Assembly: GCA_003194525.1 (NCBI GenBank)
Contig: NBIV01000063.1
Location: forward strand, 186,001 to 250,000
Direction: 5' to 3'
Source: Gracilariopsis chorda
Lineage: Eukaryota > Rhodophyta > Florideophyceae > Gracilariales > Gracilariaceae
Length of the DNA stretch: 64,000 bases
Shown one piece after another: positions 1-11,663 of the stretch. The notes beneath the pieces are model-generated. The model saw only the letters and a list, made by a program, of their open reading frames with translations. It was not told where the DNA came from and did not search any database. Every line of letters starts with the position of its first letter. The stretch's first letter is position 1. A program made the position numbers and the translations under genes.

Positions 1-279
1 TCGGAAGCAGGCTGGCGGTTAACGGACGATGGTATGCTAGTTGGGCATGAAGAAGGGAAGCAACATGTCCGTGAAGACGAGCATAGAGCTATGAACAGCG
101 AAAAAGTGTACCTGTCGTACTTTTTGATGAACGCTGCACAATTGTGCGGTAATGATAGGGCTCTTGTTGTTATTAAACTTGCAGGTCTAAAGAGAAAGGC
201 AACACCCGTGAGCGATGCAGATGCAGCTATGGCACGAGTCACTGCGAAACTGGGCCCAAGGAGGGTGGCAGGACTGTGA
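1..279 (+). CDS. Partial hypothetical ORF cut by the window start
   Basis: The frame is open from base 1 to a TGA at 277-279, with an in-frame ATG at 34. The product is about 92 residues as seen, with no recognisable domain. The C-terminal part is basic and Ala-rich. It may be the 3' end of a gene or a transposon gag remnant whose start lies outside the window. No codon pattern or neighbour settles this, so chance openness cannot be excluded. Confidence 0.25.
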   Translation, partial: SEAGWRLTDDGMLVGHEEGKQHVREDEHRAMNSEKVYLSYFLMNAAQLCGNDRALVVIKLAGLKRKATPVSDADAAMARVTAKLGPRRVAGL

Positions 280-1404
280 CCCCGCATCAAGGTGCATAGT
301 TTGATCGATGCAGGAATGGCAGAGTACATTTATCATACCGAAGCTTGTAGATTGAACAAGTGATGTCAAAGTAATACTATTTGCCTTGTCAACGGAGCTC
401 TGCAACAATAGCTTGACATATGATGTTTTGGAGTTGTATATGTGGAGCAACGCTTTCCCGTCGGTTGGGATTTGTTCCTATTCATAGGAGTATCCACTGG
501 TGGATTGGTTCGATACCTCATTTATGAGTTGATCCCTCGCGGGATAGTGATGAGGTGGCACTTGAAGGACCTGGACAGGTGTTACTAGTGGCATTCTGGT
601 GACAGATGGTACGCTGTATGCGTGTGGTAATTTCGGTTCCAATTTTGGATATTTAATTTTATGGTTATCGCCATTTGTGGCCCAGAAAGTGGAAACTCCA
701 CGTGTATGGACCTCAAGAGGTGTGCACCAAATTAGTTAATTTATTTAGTTTATTGTGGTGCAAACCAACTTAGGTAATCACGGCTTCGCCGTCAGCACCA
801 CCAGTAAATGGTAACCTTGGTTCTCTTTCGAGATATACTCTTTGCAGAGTAAGGCTCTGGTAAGAAAGGCCCTCGTAGGGATTACGAATCCTCGCGGAGA
901 TTATCCACGAGTGGATTCCGTCTACCATCCCCTTGGGAACATTCAGGCGTCACTACTGCTACAGTATCACCGTGTTCGGTATTGGTTATTTGTTCCACTG
1001 CCAGTCTTGGATTCCGCCCCAGTATTGGGTTCTTCGTCGTGGTGTTTACCACATTCCCGTTTGGGATTCGTTCTTTATTTTGATTCGCCCCATCGCCGGG
1101 TCTGTTGCCGCGTGTTGCACGCCCCGTCGCCGGTTCTCTTGGGTTTTCCCTTTTTACTTTTGATTTCCTTCACAGGATATCGTGTCATTATACACTCACG
1201 TGTGTACCATCCGTCCCTGGAGTTTACCCTTTTTCTGGGCCATTCCCGAACCTCTGCAGGTATAGCCAGAACCACGTTGGTCTTATAAGCCAGCCTTTAC
1301 GTGGCGCAGAGGGCTCTCTCAACTGAGACACCTTCCCATAGGGAGTGAGGTCTCGAACACCTTGAGGGTACTTCCCGCTTCCGGGTTTTGCTTTGCTCTA
1401 CAGT
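280..1404. other. Gene-free stretch, possibly LTR-like
   Basis: No supported gene. Several overlapping short frames at 842-1326 have no ATG-led coding character or known motif. The T-rich composition and a motif near 1170 resembling the CTTTACAGG block at 46.9 kb faintly suggest an old LTR, but I could not define ends. Confidence 0.3.
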
Positions 1405-2764
1405 CTACATCACAGGAAGCAAGTGCGATGCGAAAAGTGGGAGGTTGGAAGGTCGCGACGATTGCTTGGGGAGGGAAACATGGTGCTTGAGAACAGTGGG
1501 GTGGCCGGAACAGCCTGAGAAATGGAGGTCAGAGAAAGAAGGCATGCGGCAACAAAGGCAGAAGCTTTTCGATCGCGCTGGAACGCGACGCCAAAAACAC
1601 ATGGAATAGCAGAACGGAGGCAACTCATGGAGTTGCATGTTGTTGTGAATCTGTCTCTTGCGTACAAAACGTAGTCTGCAAAGTTGTTCAGCAAGAGAAT
1701 ATCTAATCACACTGGGGTCTCTCCTCCACTGTCTTGATCTTCTGTTATCTCTTTCATTGTGTAGTATATCTTGAAAGTGCACTATTGGAGAGCCTCTTAC
1801 ACTGTTCAGTTCATGAGTTGGTATCATATCAAAGAGTGACCTGTCAGCATTTTCGATTATGAAATTGTACAGCTTTACTGCCACCCTAATTATAAGTGTG
1901 TACTTCGAAATGGGATACCGTAGTGCCGACCAGAATATTCCAAAACGAGAAAATAACATGCCAAATGCTTGCTCGGCACAAATCAGACAACAAGAATGAT
2001 AATAATTCAATGCATCTTGCTTCACAGTTAGTCCTTTACCAGAATATGGCGTTAGAAGTCTTCCGTCATTAGAGTACGCGTTTTCTACGACCACGGTGGC
2101 CCAAAGCAGAAGAAAATTACCTTTCAACAAGTCGTAAAGCCGTGTTGCAGCCAAAGCAGTCGAAGCGTGCGTACCCCCCGCGTCGTGAGCGGATATAAAT
2201 GAAAACTTGTAGTTTGCTTTTACTGCTGCTTGTACAACGATGGCAAAGACTCCTTTGCTGTTATAGTATTTTTTTGGATCTGCAGCATCCAATATTGCAG
2301 GCCGATGTATCTCGATAGCAATACCACTCAGAACTGCTATTAAACCATCAAACAGAGATTTTCATAGTGGTTGAAACTGCTTTGCGCCTTATAAGACATT
2401 CTATGTCGGTGTGTGGAAAGTGAAAACCTGGAAGTACTCTATTTAAAGCACACAAGATTTCCTCAAATACACGATAAACAGTAGAAACGGCAATCTCATA
2501 CCACCAATACAGATCCAGATAACTAGCTCTGGCTAATAATCGTAGCCTCACGAACAGCATCAAAGCTGGTGAAACGGCACTTGCAACAGCTGAATCTGAT
2601 CTTTGAGTGCCTTTGAGTTTTTGGTACAAAGCAGAGTGTAAAAGAAGAAATTGCGCCTGCGTAAGTCGGTACATGCGAGCGAAGAGTGCATTTGATATGC
2701 TACGTATGTGTCTTTGGTAATCTAACGTAGGTCTTGGCAGAATAGATTCTGTGTTCCACAGCAA
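1405..2764 (-). pseudogene. PIF/Harbinger (HARBI1-like) transposase, frameshifted
   Basis: A DDE_Tnp_4-type transposase read in two minus frames. The N-terminal part (2764-2348) has the typical helical region of HARBI1 relatives. After a shift near 2350 the frame continues with FDGLIAV, then IHRP, then LLTPYSGKG and CAEQAFGMLFSRF. In this family the triad is D (in the DG motif), D (just before the LLTPY segment) and E (in ErafG). Here the first D and the E are visible. The middle position aligns with VENAY, so Glu seems to replace the expected Asp. No ATG starts the upstream frame, so the 5' end is lost or lies in another frame. The frame runs on to 1405, but homology is clear only to about 1800. 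The frameshift and altered residue mean this copy is inactive. Confidence 0.75.
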
Positions 2765-3113
2765 TATTTGGAGTGTTCAATCGTAAAAACGTTTTAGAAT
2801 TTGGAGCGCTACTCGATGAAGCCGTTGTTGGCAATTTCTTCGTGACGGTGGTTCGCATGAGCAGGACACCTGCAAAGCTTTGACAGCGTCTTGGACTCGG
2901 CGGTCAAGCATAGGGTCTACAAATCATGGACTCGAACGAGGCATATCCAGGGTTGACGGCACCTTTGCTTTCCAGACTGAGAGAATGCTTTTATTCTTGA
3001 AAACTTTGAAAAAACGTTGCCAAAATTTTCTTTCCATCATCAGCGTCAACTCGTTGAACGCCCCTAAGATGCGGACGGATAACGTGTTGCAAAAGCTGCA
3101 CGTGCAATGGAAT

Positions 3114-3457
3114 AGAGGAATTACGCAGCACGAAATTCCTAGCGTTTTTCGTAGAAACGTATGATACGCAGTACAGGGTACGAAAAACAGGTTGAGATAC
3201 AAACTTTGTTGTCGTAGATATCAGAAAGATACTAAACTGTTTTTTGTAGCTGTGCTATAAAAAGATGGCAACTGATTGAATCTTGTAACCTGGTGGGTGG
3301 CATATGGGCAGCCACGGACGACCCGTGGAAAGATTTTCATTCTGTCTAGGGTACGAATTTCGTGTTGCGTAAACTGAAAACAGTACGAAAGTCGTATTTC
3401 AGTTTCCTGAGAAATTATCACGAAAAAGATACAAATTTCGTACTGCGTAATTCCTCT
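3114..3457. mobile_element. 344-bp MITE-like element with 24-bp TIRs
   Basis: Inverted termini begin AGAGGAATTACGCAG at 3114 and end with the complement CTGCGTAATTCCTCT at 3457. The two 24-bp arms differ at one position. AAT flanks both sides (3111-3113 and 3458-3460), consistent with a 3-bp target duplication as made by PIF/Harbinger-type transposases. No coding capacity. A Harbinger pseudogene lies less than 1 kb away, but a shared TIR was not established. Confidence 0.6.
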
Positions 3458-5267
3458 AATCTTCCTGTTTCATGCGTGGAACGGCTCAACGACTGTTGGT
3501 CGCGAAATTGGTAGAATATTTCAGCACTGCTGGAACACACGTGTAGAGTGCTCCAGCAGTGTCTGGAGCATTGTAAGCTTCGCTGGCCCAGCATTACCAC
3601 TGTTTTTCGGTGATGCAGTTGACAGTTGCTAAATTACTATTGGTTTGTGTGCAGCTTCAGAGGCTTCTGGAAGCCAAGGGAGTAACCTAGATGCACACAT
3701 GAGTAAGTAGAAAGTATTAATGCGTTTCTGTGTTGTTTTGCATGCTTTTTGACTCTATAAAGGGCGAGTTGAGTCCCGAACTTCGATCTGGACTCATCTC
3801 AAGGAGAACCACATCTCAAATTCCTCACCCCCGCAACTATCTCAACTATTACTTTCACCCATCAACTCTCAACCGCACTTAGTGAGGCGCTTGCCGCTTT
3901 GTGCATACTTGGGGTGGGGCATTACCGTCGCTGAGACCGGTTGAAGCGCCCTTGGCGTGGACGGGACACAACTAGTGTGTACCAAAGGCGCTTCTGTCGT
4001 CTGTGAGCACCCACCGGAGCTTTGCTCGGATAAAGGTGACGGCCAAAATACCTGGTGGTTCCCGGACGCAAGTGCTTGACGGGAAGCTGTTCGCAGGCGA
4101 CGTGCCATACAAACTCTCCTGCACAGGGCCAGATTGGGTATAGAGTGGAAGCATATCCCGCTGTTAGTAGATCTCCTTTGGAAGCCCTGTAAGGATTGTA
4201 CGCACCTGCTTCTGGTTGGTGCAGAAGTAGATAGGCTGCACAAATCACTTCACATCCGGACTGTCTTACCGGAAGCCGGGAGTCTGACTCCTAGTGACCC
4301 TTGAAATAATTCTTGGGTTGTACGCCGTTTCAAGAAGTATCAAGAAGTTCTTATTTGGATTGAGCCTTGTGCTCTCCTTTTGTATTTGTTGTTATCGTTG
4401 CAGGTTGAGTCCTTTTGGTCCCTGCATTGGATGTTCGTTTGATCTTTTATTCGTGTCGTTACATCTTTTTGGGGCTTCGAGCTACGAGGAATACCCTTTT
4501 TAGGCTAATTTGTCATTTATTTTGGCCCCCTGCGTCACAGTCTCATGATGGCGCCCCACAATTACGTAGGATCCCAATGTTTTCTATATTTTAACAACAT
4601 ATTTGACCACTAATCTCTTACCACGTCGACAACACATCGTTCGTCAATTTCGTTCTTCTCGTGTGCTTTATTCGCTCCCACGCACATGCTCGACGGTCGA
4701 CAAGCAATCCTACATCGTAAAACACTCGAAGGCAAACGTCGCTGTCACCATTGGCACTACGCACCGTCCAGCTTGGAGGCTCAAGATATGGTTAATGCTT
4801 GAATGATTCTCTGTGCGAAATTTGGGCTTACAGACATGTTGTAGACGCCGTCTTATCTTATCTCTCTCGTTCTTACGATCACGTATACACTAAATTCTCG
4901 TAGCGCGGGGGTTTTGTAAGCACCCCGACAACCTATAATACTCAATCCTATAGCGTAGCCGCGAACTACAAACCAATAGCCTTGCTACACTCACTAGGGT
5001 ACATATGATACGAAGAAAGTATTAGGTCCTATAGGTGTCTTCAACATCTAAAGCATTCCGTTTCCGACGACATTTTCTTCTTCTCTGCACTTCTTCATTC
5101 ACCCTCTAGACATCGTCGGGTAAGGTGCTCAACACGAGAAGGGGCTTCGCATGTGCCACGTTGGCCGCCATAAAAACCATTGGCGACGTCTTTTCGCCTA
5201 ATCCTCATATCATATACAAACGTCCCAACGAAGCCAAACACGCCAGCTACAGGACATCTCTGAATGC
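3458..5267. other. Gene-free stretch with TATA-like sites
   Basis: No supported gene. A good TATA-like sequence (CTATAAAGG, about 3756) is followed by CT-rich DNA resembling an LTR R/U5 or 5' leader. I could not find a paired LTR or a downstream ORF with a start. Minus-strand frames at 3869-4248 lack ATG starts. The 4.6-5.27 kb part is probably the decayed upstream body of the LINE scrap at 5268. Confidence 0.35.
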
Positions 5268-5540
5268 ATGAAATTGATAACTAACTATTACCAATGTCAA
5301 ATTGTTTGGATACCGAGACACTGCGGGTTACCGCAAAACGAAGCTCCCGAGAAGCTTGCAAAGAAGAGCCTTGTTCTCCCGTTAGCGCAGCAGCTTTTTA
5401 AAGAGATCGACTTCCTGGAAGTGAAAAAGAGAACGTGCGTCTGTATTACTAGCACAGAGCCAGTAAGCAAAAATCCCAGACACACTCTCAAAGGTAGTGA
5501 CTCTAAGGAGGGCGCATATAGCGCTGTCACAGATATTTAG
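5268..5540 (+). pseudogene. RNase H end of a non-LTR retrotransposon (LINE)
   Basis: The 90-residue frame contains VWIPRHCGLPQNE followed by a LAKK segment. This matches the C-terminal RNase HI signature (WIPgHcGipGNExAD.LAK) of Jockey/Tad-type LINEs. The family has Asp in NExAD; here the equivalent segment is NEAPEKLAK, so that position is altered. Upstream frames at 4.6-5.2 kb are broken, and no reverse transcriptase core was recognisable. This is a small dead fragment. Confidence 0.6.
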
Positions 5541-6397
5541 AGGTCATTTTTCGACGCTACATCCAGTCTCCACTATTCGTAACAACAGGAACTGTTTCTG
5601 CCCGCTCGCATGTAGGCTAAACATACTTTAAAGTATAGACCATTTCGTTCTTAGATGCCGCCGAAGAGCGGCATACTGGCGTTGAGAGCTCCCGCCTCTC
5701 CGAGAGAAAGAGGGCTCTGACTCCGAATCAACAGTAAGGACATGGCCGGAAAATCTGTTGGCATATCTAGAGAGAGCGGTTCTTCTTAATGTAATACTTA
5801 CCGTATTCATGTAATTAGAGGCGCGAGCTCATGTAAACACACACACATATCACGGGCAAGATCCGACAAAAGAACCGGCAAGTAGCTTGTGACATCGGAC
5901 CCAGGCGTGGTCCTCTGAGGAAACCCTGGACGAGACCAGTCCAGAGGCTCCTTTGGAGCTCTTCTTTCGATAGAAAAAATCAGGGAAGCGGCGGTGGATC
6001 TTCTTTTGACAACAGAGACGTAACCGACTGCGTAAGTGCAGTTAGTGTTGAGTGGGTGGTTGAATCTACTCCAGAAAGAACGAGTCTGCTCAGGTCTTTA
6101 TAACCTATGCAAAACCCTGCTAAAATCGAAGGTGCAAGATTGGGGTAGACTTTGACATGGTTGCACCGGAGGATTTTTCTCTGGAGCGCACAGACAGGGA
6201 AACGAGGAGCGATTGAATCTCTGTGCTCTTCTTCCCTTTGCGTCCCCATGCCGGTTGGGTCTCGGCCCAATTTATTGTATAGTAAAGTCACATGCTTGAA
6301 GTATCCTCGGTCAGCAGCGCAAGCAGCCCGCCGATTTCACGGAGCTACGTCTGAGTAGTACCCAATCTTAGTGATAGGATTGCCTAATAGGACAGGA
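5541..6397. other. Gene-free stretch
   Basis: Nothing coding is supported. Short frames in both directions overlap without start context or motifs. Confidence 0.4.
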
Positions 6398-6709
6398 TGT
6401 GACACCACCCTCTGTGGAGAACGGGGCAGAACTTTGCAAGTGTGACGAAGTAGTAGGTACCATAAGCTAGAGTAGCACTTTAGCGTCACTACACTACCTT
6501 CGCGTGACACTACAAGCTAGAACACGCCACGTAGCTCATTACTTTTGCTACAAGCCCTCAACGAGGAGCAATATAAAAAGAGGCACAGGCTGGACTGCTC
6601 CTCCTGAGAGCCCTCCAGCCAGTCAAAAACCGTGACAACCAATTGATTATCTCATCCTCTCCGTTCTACACGGATATATCTCTCTGTATTACACGACTGT
6701 ATTACAGCA
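6398..6709 (+). repeat. Possible solo LTR
   Basis: A block starting TGTGACACC and ending ATTACAGCA (TG...CA) contains a TATA box (ATATAAAAAG, 6571-6580). It is followed by a CT-rich, ACACGACTG-type tail resembling LTR R/U5 regions. No target duplication was seen at the flanks and no second copy occurs in the window, so this is tentative. Confidence 0.35.
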
Positions 6710-7114
6710 AGCACAACTGTACGGAAATTTATGCATTTCGCACATAAAAAATCTGTTAAACGAACAACGCGGTCTGAAACCGTAGAACTGTCGTCAGCGT
6801 TGACCGACACGGCGCGGCAGTGTGAAAAATATATAAGAAGGCGCCGCCGCTGTCGAGTAGTTTACTTTTGCTGTAGCGGCGCCAGTGAATAGCCCACCAG
6901 TTCAGTAACTAGAAGGAGCTTGGAGGCATTGCTTACCGAAGCGAAGCGAGCGCGGCGTAGCGAAGCAGAGCGATCACGACGTAACAGAAGTAAGAGGCAC
7001 TTCAGAGCAATACGAAGCAGCAGAGCGAGAGTGAAGCGCATGATACAGAGACGGAAAAGCTGAAACGATGCGCCACTTGGCATAATTGAAGAATCGGAAA
7101 TTATGTTAACGTTC

Positions 7115-7531
7115 ATGGCGACAGCTGCCAGAGACCAAAGCGGTGTGGTGCTATATGATGATCACGATAATAACCAGTCAAGGCGTACAGGTACACGAGC
7201 GTCGGACGGAAAGTGGGTCATGGAAGAAGTAATTAAAATTGCACGACAAGACTGCAATGGACGTGAAAGCTACATGCCGGAGCATATTTGTGGCTACCAT
7301 TGCCTAGTAAGAAGAGCAGAAATGAAGAAAATCGCAGATAGTGCCATAACCCAGTGGTGTTTCAAACAGCCAGGCAAATATTTGCACCATGATCTGGGGC
7401 TGTGCATGGGATTGTATGAACAGCATCAAAGCGCGGAAGAGTGGGGTGTCGAAAAGGTTATTTTTATCCCTCACAGTACGGTGTTGCGAACTTCAGTAAG
7501 TGTGCAAAGAGTAGTTGGTCCCTTATACTAA
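7115..7531 (+). CDS. Hypothetical protein, 138 aa
   Basis: The most plausible start is the ATG at 7115, with a stop at 7529-7531. An earlier in-frame ATG at 7103 is also possible. The product is polar with scattered Cys and His (CGYHC near the middle), no signal peptide and no membrane segment. I do not recognise a family. A TATA-like ATATATAAG at 6829-6837 lies about 280 bp upstream, farther than in the three confident host genes. A GC-rich hairpin-forming block (GGCGCCGCCGC and its complement) lies just after that TATA. It may be a lineage-specific gene, an ORF of a lost transposon, or chance. Confidence 0.35.
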   Translation: MATAARDQSGVVLYDDHDNNQSRRTGTRASDGKWVMEEVIKIARQDCNGRESYMPEHICGYHCLVRRAEMKKIADSAITQWCFKQPGKYLHHDLGLCMGLYEQHQSAEEWGVEKVIFIPHSTVLRTSVSVQRVVGPLY

Positions 7532-9794
7532 GGGAGAAACCATGATGAACCATGTTATGGTTGGGATGAGTTAAACTTATGTACCCTTAATGGGGAGTTG
7601 AACTGGTAAATGTTTTGGCACATTAAGGCACTTGGATTGGAGGTATACCCTTCAGTATTGAGCACGATTACGTGACGGACTCCACCTCACTACATCCCAC
7701 CAATTGTGTGGATGAGGTAGAATGCCTTGACTACTACTGTGTAACAATACGTTGCAGTACGCTACAGACTCCTCTCCTGTTAGGTTAGAGTTTGCGATCG
7801 TTATCTATCTACTTACAACGGTAGGATAGAAGATATAGAACGTTACCTTTATGTAGAGAAGCTAGCACTACATAAAGGCTTGAACAGCTGATTCTGGCAG
7901 AGCTCGGCCAGACACCTGCCACAAGCACATTCTACACCTTCGTATTTGCTTTTGTGTTACATACTGCTTCCGAAATCCGTTTGTGCGAGTTCGGATCTCT
8001 AGTTCTGTGGCGCGATCTGTGACTGAGGAATCAGAAAGGCTCGTACTAGAGGAGGGGCGTATGGAAAAATTGCCGAACAAGGGATCTATGCTTGCGGGCA
8101 TCATTCGTTAACGGAGGCTTCAGCACTGTTATTGCGGTTTTCAGTGACAAGCACGAGTAGAAGGAGGGCAGTAGGACAAAAGGTTGTTGGGGCTTGGCCC
8201 CTTCGTTTTACTTCTGCGACGCTATTGTACATTTTTATATGGAGGATTTGCGGGTCTAACCACCGCAAACAGGATGGGCTGATCCTGTTTGCTCTTGATC
8301 CGTGGTGGCAAATATTATCCACTTACAAACCTTGATGTCCAGTCTGCAACCACCCGTGATGGTTGCTATATGAACTCTGTGGTGCTAAATGGACTACCTA
8401 TCGTTTGAGCTAGATACAAACTGCTGCTCGCACATTTTCATCCAACTTCAGGAATCACGCATGGCGCCCCGTAGGCGCATATGCGCCCTCCAGAGGGGAT
8501 CACCATATTACTGGAATGTCCATCACAACAAGCACATGCGTCATGTTAAACATGCGAAATTCACCGATTCTGCCGGACGACCTCCGTGCGATGATGAGAA
8601 CGTGCGCTCTTGCAAAGAAGATGGATCTAAGAAACACTGGATGGCCTCCGCGATGTGTTCAACTCCTCTGCTGGTGGATAGCTCAAAACTGGCTTGGTTC
8701 ACCAATTCACGTTAAAACAACTGTAGCTTGCCACTAGTTTTTGAGAGGTAAATACGTGAGAGTTCAAAACAACAGGTGTTTGTGTTCGTCAATTTCAATC
8801 TCGTTCTTGACCTGTGGGATCTTTGTCTGATGCCTGGATTGCTCTAATGAACTAGCCGACACTGCGGCAGGGTAAATCAAACGTCGATTATGAGGAGAGG
8901 TCTCCATTAGGTCAAGTGTGCATGTTTGTTTTTATTGTGCAATTTTGGTTTCTAGCTCTTGTTCTTACTTTCTCGTTGTCGTTTCAATTCTGTTTGTATC
9001 GTCTTGCTTTACATCTGTTGCAGTGACAGAACAAGCTTCTGCGTTAAGATATAGTGGTTCTGCCACTTGTGAGTCGTCCAAAGGACACTCCTGACAAACG
9101 CTTGAAATAAAGGATTTTCTCGAGTTAAAGTGATTGGCAATGGGATGGTGTTGAGCGGGTACATTGCTCTGGCTCTATCCTGAAATGCACCGCTAACACT
9201 CAGTACCGTTCTCCTTTGTCGACACCTGAGTTAATCATTACAGGCTTTTTGTCTCAACCTTTCGCTACTACAACGTCAAGCCCTTCGCGATGGCTGATCA
9301 CAAAATGACTCCCTCTTCACGTTAACGAAACCCCGCAACATCAAACCCATCAACGCCTAAAGCCCATGCCTTGAAGCTTCCTTCGCCTCCCCCACTTTTC
9401 TGCTATCTCCATCAACTTGCTCTACCGCTCATTACTCTACCGCTCCACAACTTCATAGGTAACATTACTGTTTGCACATGTCTTGTGTTTTGGCTTTTCA
9501 GTACTGTCAAGAAACCCAATAGAGACCAGCTCCTAACCCCTCACAAACTGCAAAAATCTAGCACGTAAGACAAACTGCGAGCGATCAAAGTAGACTGCCT
9601 TCGGTTTGAAAAGGTTGTAGGCACAATTGGTGTGCTTTACTGTTCACTCAAAAACGTAAACACAACTTCTATGGCGTACCGTATAGCCACGGCGTGCATC
9701 AGTAAGGGTTTGCCCGATGACTTCGCGATTCAACTATAGTACTGCGCGAACAGTAGGGGTGAGTGCTTCAACATTTGTAAGTTTTGCGAGCTGT
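7532..9794. other. Gene-free stretch with one perfect hairpin
   Basis: No supported gene. An ATG-led 108-codon frame at 8389-8715 has no motif and overlaps another frame of similar quality, so it is not called. A perfect 11-bp-stem, 6-nt-loop hairpin (GCAAACAGGAT and its complement) lies at 8265-8292, inside a wider imperfect CCACC/GGTGG palindrome. Confidence 0.4.
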
Positions 9795-10820
9795 TTATTG
9801 TTGAGGGTGTTCATCTCTCATGTGGGCCCTGAGAGCATTCTTTCGACATACTTTTCCACAAATCTCACAATTCGAATCCTTCTGATGAGTTTTCATGTGG
9901 CTATGATACAATACCCTGTCGTTAGTTGTAAATCCGCACACACGGCATACCCTATCATAATGCGACTTCTCATGCCTAGCCAATAATCCCTGCGATCGTG
10001 CTTGGAATTTGCATTTTGAGCAACGAAGCACCACATTACACTTTTGTCGATGGTTCCTTGCTGCGTATCCACTTTGAAAGGCTTTTCCACATTTACTGCA
10101 TTGCCGTCGACGTTTCTGGTCAGCGGATAGTCCGAGCTGAGAAGCACCAGGTGGTCCTTGTTCAGAAGTATTAGATGGTCCTGGTTCAGGAGCAGCAAAC
10201 AGCCCGGGCTGAAAAACGCCAGATGGTCCGTGCTGAGAAGCACTAGATGGTCCGGGCTGAGAAGGACCCGCGGGCTGAAAAGGGCTGGCTGCACGCAACT
10301 GCTGAATGCTCGGAGCTGGATGTGCCGTAGCTTGGACTGCCCTGGGCGCAGTAAACGGAGTTTCAGGGAGATTCGCCGTGGCTAATGCGTTTTGTTTTGT
10401 AAACTGTTTTGATCCCATGGCTGCCATGAATTCGGCCATCTCCACTTCTTTCTCACTGTAAGCTCTATGAGCTCGTCCATCTGTAGCTTTCCTTCTTTTT
10501 CGGGGAGAAATCTGTGCCCGAGGACTGCTTTGAGACGGAACCGGACCAGATAAAATGTGCTTCATAGAACTCCCACTCCGTCCGCCTTGCCCAGTGTGAG
10601 TTGGAGCATGTTGACTTCTACTCGGGTTTTGATCCTGGGAAGAAGGTCCTCTGGGGATGCTCTTCTGAGAGCTTGCAGAGTGAAATGGCATCTCGACCCG
10701 GACCTCCGCGATTTCTGTTTCTTGATTGTTAAAATGTTTTCGCTTTCTTGCTTTCCCGCTGCCGCTGGATGGTGTGCGGTTTGGAGAACGGTTTGAATCA
10801 GAGCGGTCTCTACGTGTCAT
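9795..10820 (-). CDS. C2H2 zinc-finger protein, 341 aa
   Basis: A complete single-exon frame, ATG at 10820 and TAA at 9795. The N-terminal 120 residues are Ser/Arg/Pro-rich with basic nuclear-localisation-like clusters (KARKRK, RKRRK). The middle (about 170-235) is a run of imperfect Gly-Pro-Ser/Gln repeats, visible in the DNA as repeated GGTCCGGGCTGAGAAG-like units. The C-terminal 110 residues hold four zinc fingers starting CSKCGK, CSKCKF, CRVCGF and CEICGK. The first ends H-x4-C (C2HC) and the rest H-x3-5-H. Such proteins usually bind nucleic acid in the nucleus as transcription regulators; target and partners cannot be read here. A TATA box lies 127 bp upstream. The repetitive mid-region is the likeliest part to vary between strains. 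Confidence 0.85.
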   Translation of the reverse strand: MTRRDRSDSNRSPNRTPSSGSGKARKRKHFNNQETEIAEVRVEMPFHSASSQKSIPRGPSSQDQNPSRSQHAPTHTGQGGRSGSSMKHILSGPVPSQSSPRAQISPRKRRKATDGRAHRAYSEKEVEMAEFMAAMGSKQFTKQNALATANLPETPFTAPRAVQATAHPAPSIQQLRAASPFQPAGPSQPGPSSASQHGPSGVFQPGLFAAPEPGPSNTSEQGPPGASQLGLSADQKRRRQCSKCGKAFQSGYAARNHRQKCNVVLRCSKCKFQARSQGLLARHEKSHYDRVCRVCGFTTNDRVLYHSHMKTHQKDSNCEICGKVCRKNALRAHMRDEHPQQ

Positions 10821-10946
10821 GATTTGATTTTGTTTTGTTTTGTTTTGGACTGGACTCTGTTTGTGCTTGTTGTTACGGTCAGTGGTTTGCGTTTTGGAAG
10901 ACCATTGTTAGATTTGAGTGGTTGTATTCGCTGCGACGACACTGCT

Positions 10947-10956
10947 GTATTTATAG
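10947..10956 (-). promoter_or_regulatory. TATA box of the zinc-finger gene
   Basis: CTATAAATAC on the minus strand, 127 bp from the ATG at 10820. The spacing matches the TATA boxes of the heat-shock and peroxidase genes in this window. The intervening leader holds a TTTTG repeat (plus-strand sense) next to the start codon. Confidence 0.65.
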
Positions 10957-11466
10957 AACTTCAAAGATTTTCTGGTCTGGGCGTGTGAACGAAAATTATA
11001 TGTTTATTTCTACATGATTTCGACGTTAGAGATAGAGCAGTTGTGCACAGGTTTGAGAGTGGCTATATACAGAGTCACGTGGTGATATGACCTGCCTTCT
11101 GTGTTTTAACGGGATTCAAATCTCCACCAAAGATCATGCAAATTGGTAACAACTTACATACGGCTATCATGAAATCAAGCGGGAATGAAAGCTTTAGCAG
11201 AAGCGTTTAATATCTTCATGTTGAAGTAAGAATATTCTCTTAAAACATGGTACAGTAATAGTTGCGTTTTGATTGCAAGTAATATGAAGGTAAGAGATAA
11301 TACTTGACCTAAATTTGTGTTATGCACGGAACCCTTGTCGCGACGATAGGGATGCGAAAAAGAGCACCACTGCTCGTTCACTAACGACGGTCACGCCTGT
11401 AGCAATCGTCTCTGAATGAAGACTGGAGGCGGCTCGCAGCGTCGCCAAAGATCACCCCCTGTGTGT
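10957..11466. other. Intergenic, nothing recognised
   Basis: Upstream flank of the zinc-finger gene. A GT dinucleotide run at 11460-11470 abuts the MITE target site. No ORF with support. Confidence 0.4.
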
Positions 11467-11474
11467 GTGTGCAC

Positions 11475-11655
11475 CAGGGGCGTATTTGTGACTGACTATT
11501 TTGCCATAATGGGGAGTGTGACTGACTGCCTCCGCAAAAGTAGTCATCATCCTATTTTTTGATTATTATTGAAGGGTTTTGACTACCAATTATGGAAAAG
11601 TATTGACTAATGACTATTTCATGTGGCAAAATAGTTAGTCACAAATACGCCCCTG
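11475..11655. mobile_element. 181-bp hAT-type MITE with intact TSD
   Basis: Terminal inverted repeats of about 32 bp begin CAGGGGCGTATTTGTGACT and match with one mismatch. The 8-bp sequence GTGTGCAC occurs immediately outside both ends (11467-11474 and 11656-11663). CAGGGGCG-type ends with an 8-bp duplication are the hallmark of hAT superfamily elements. The interior is AT-rich and non-coding, so movement would need a transposase supplied elsewhere. The near-identical arms and perfect duplication suggest a fairly recent insertion. Confidence 0.9.
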
Positions 11656-11663
11656 GTGTGCAC

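Noticed and set aside
842..1326. Overlapping plus and minus ORFs of 66-148 codons
   Set aside because: All three or more frames are equally open, with no motif, no repeated homologue and no promoter.
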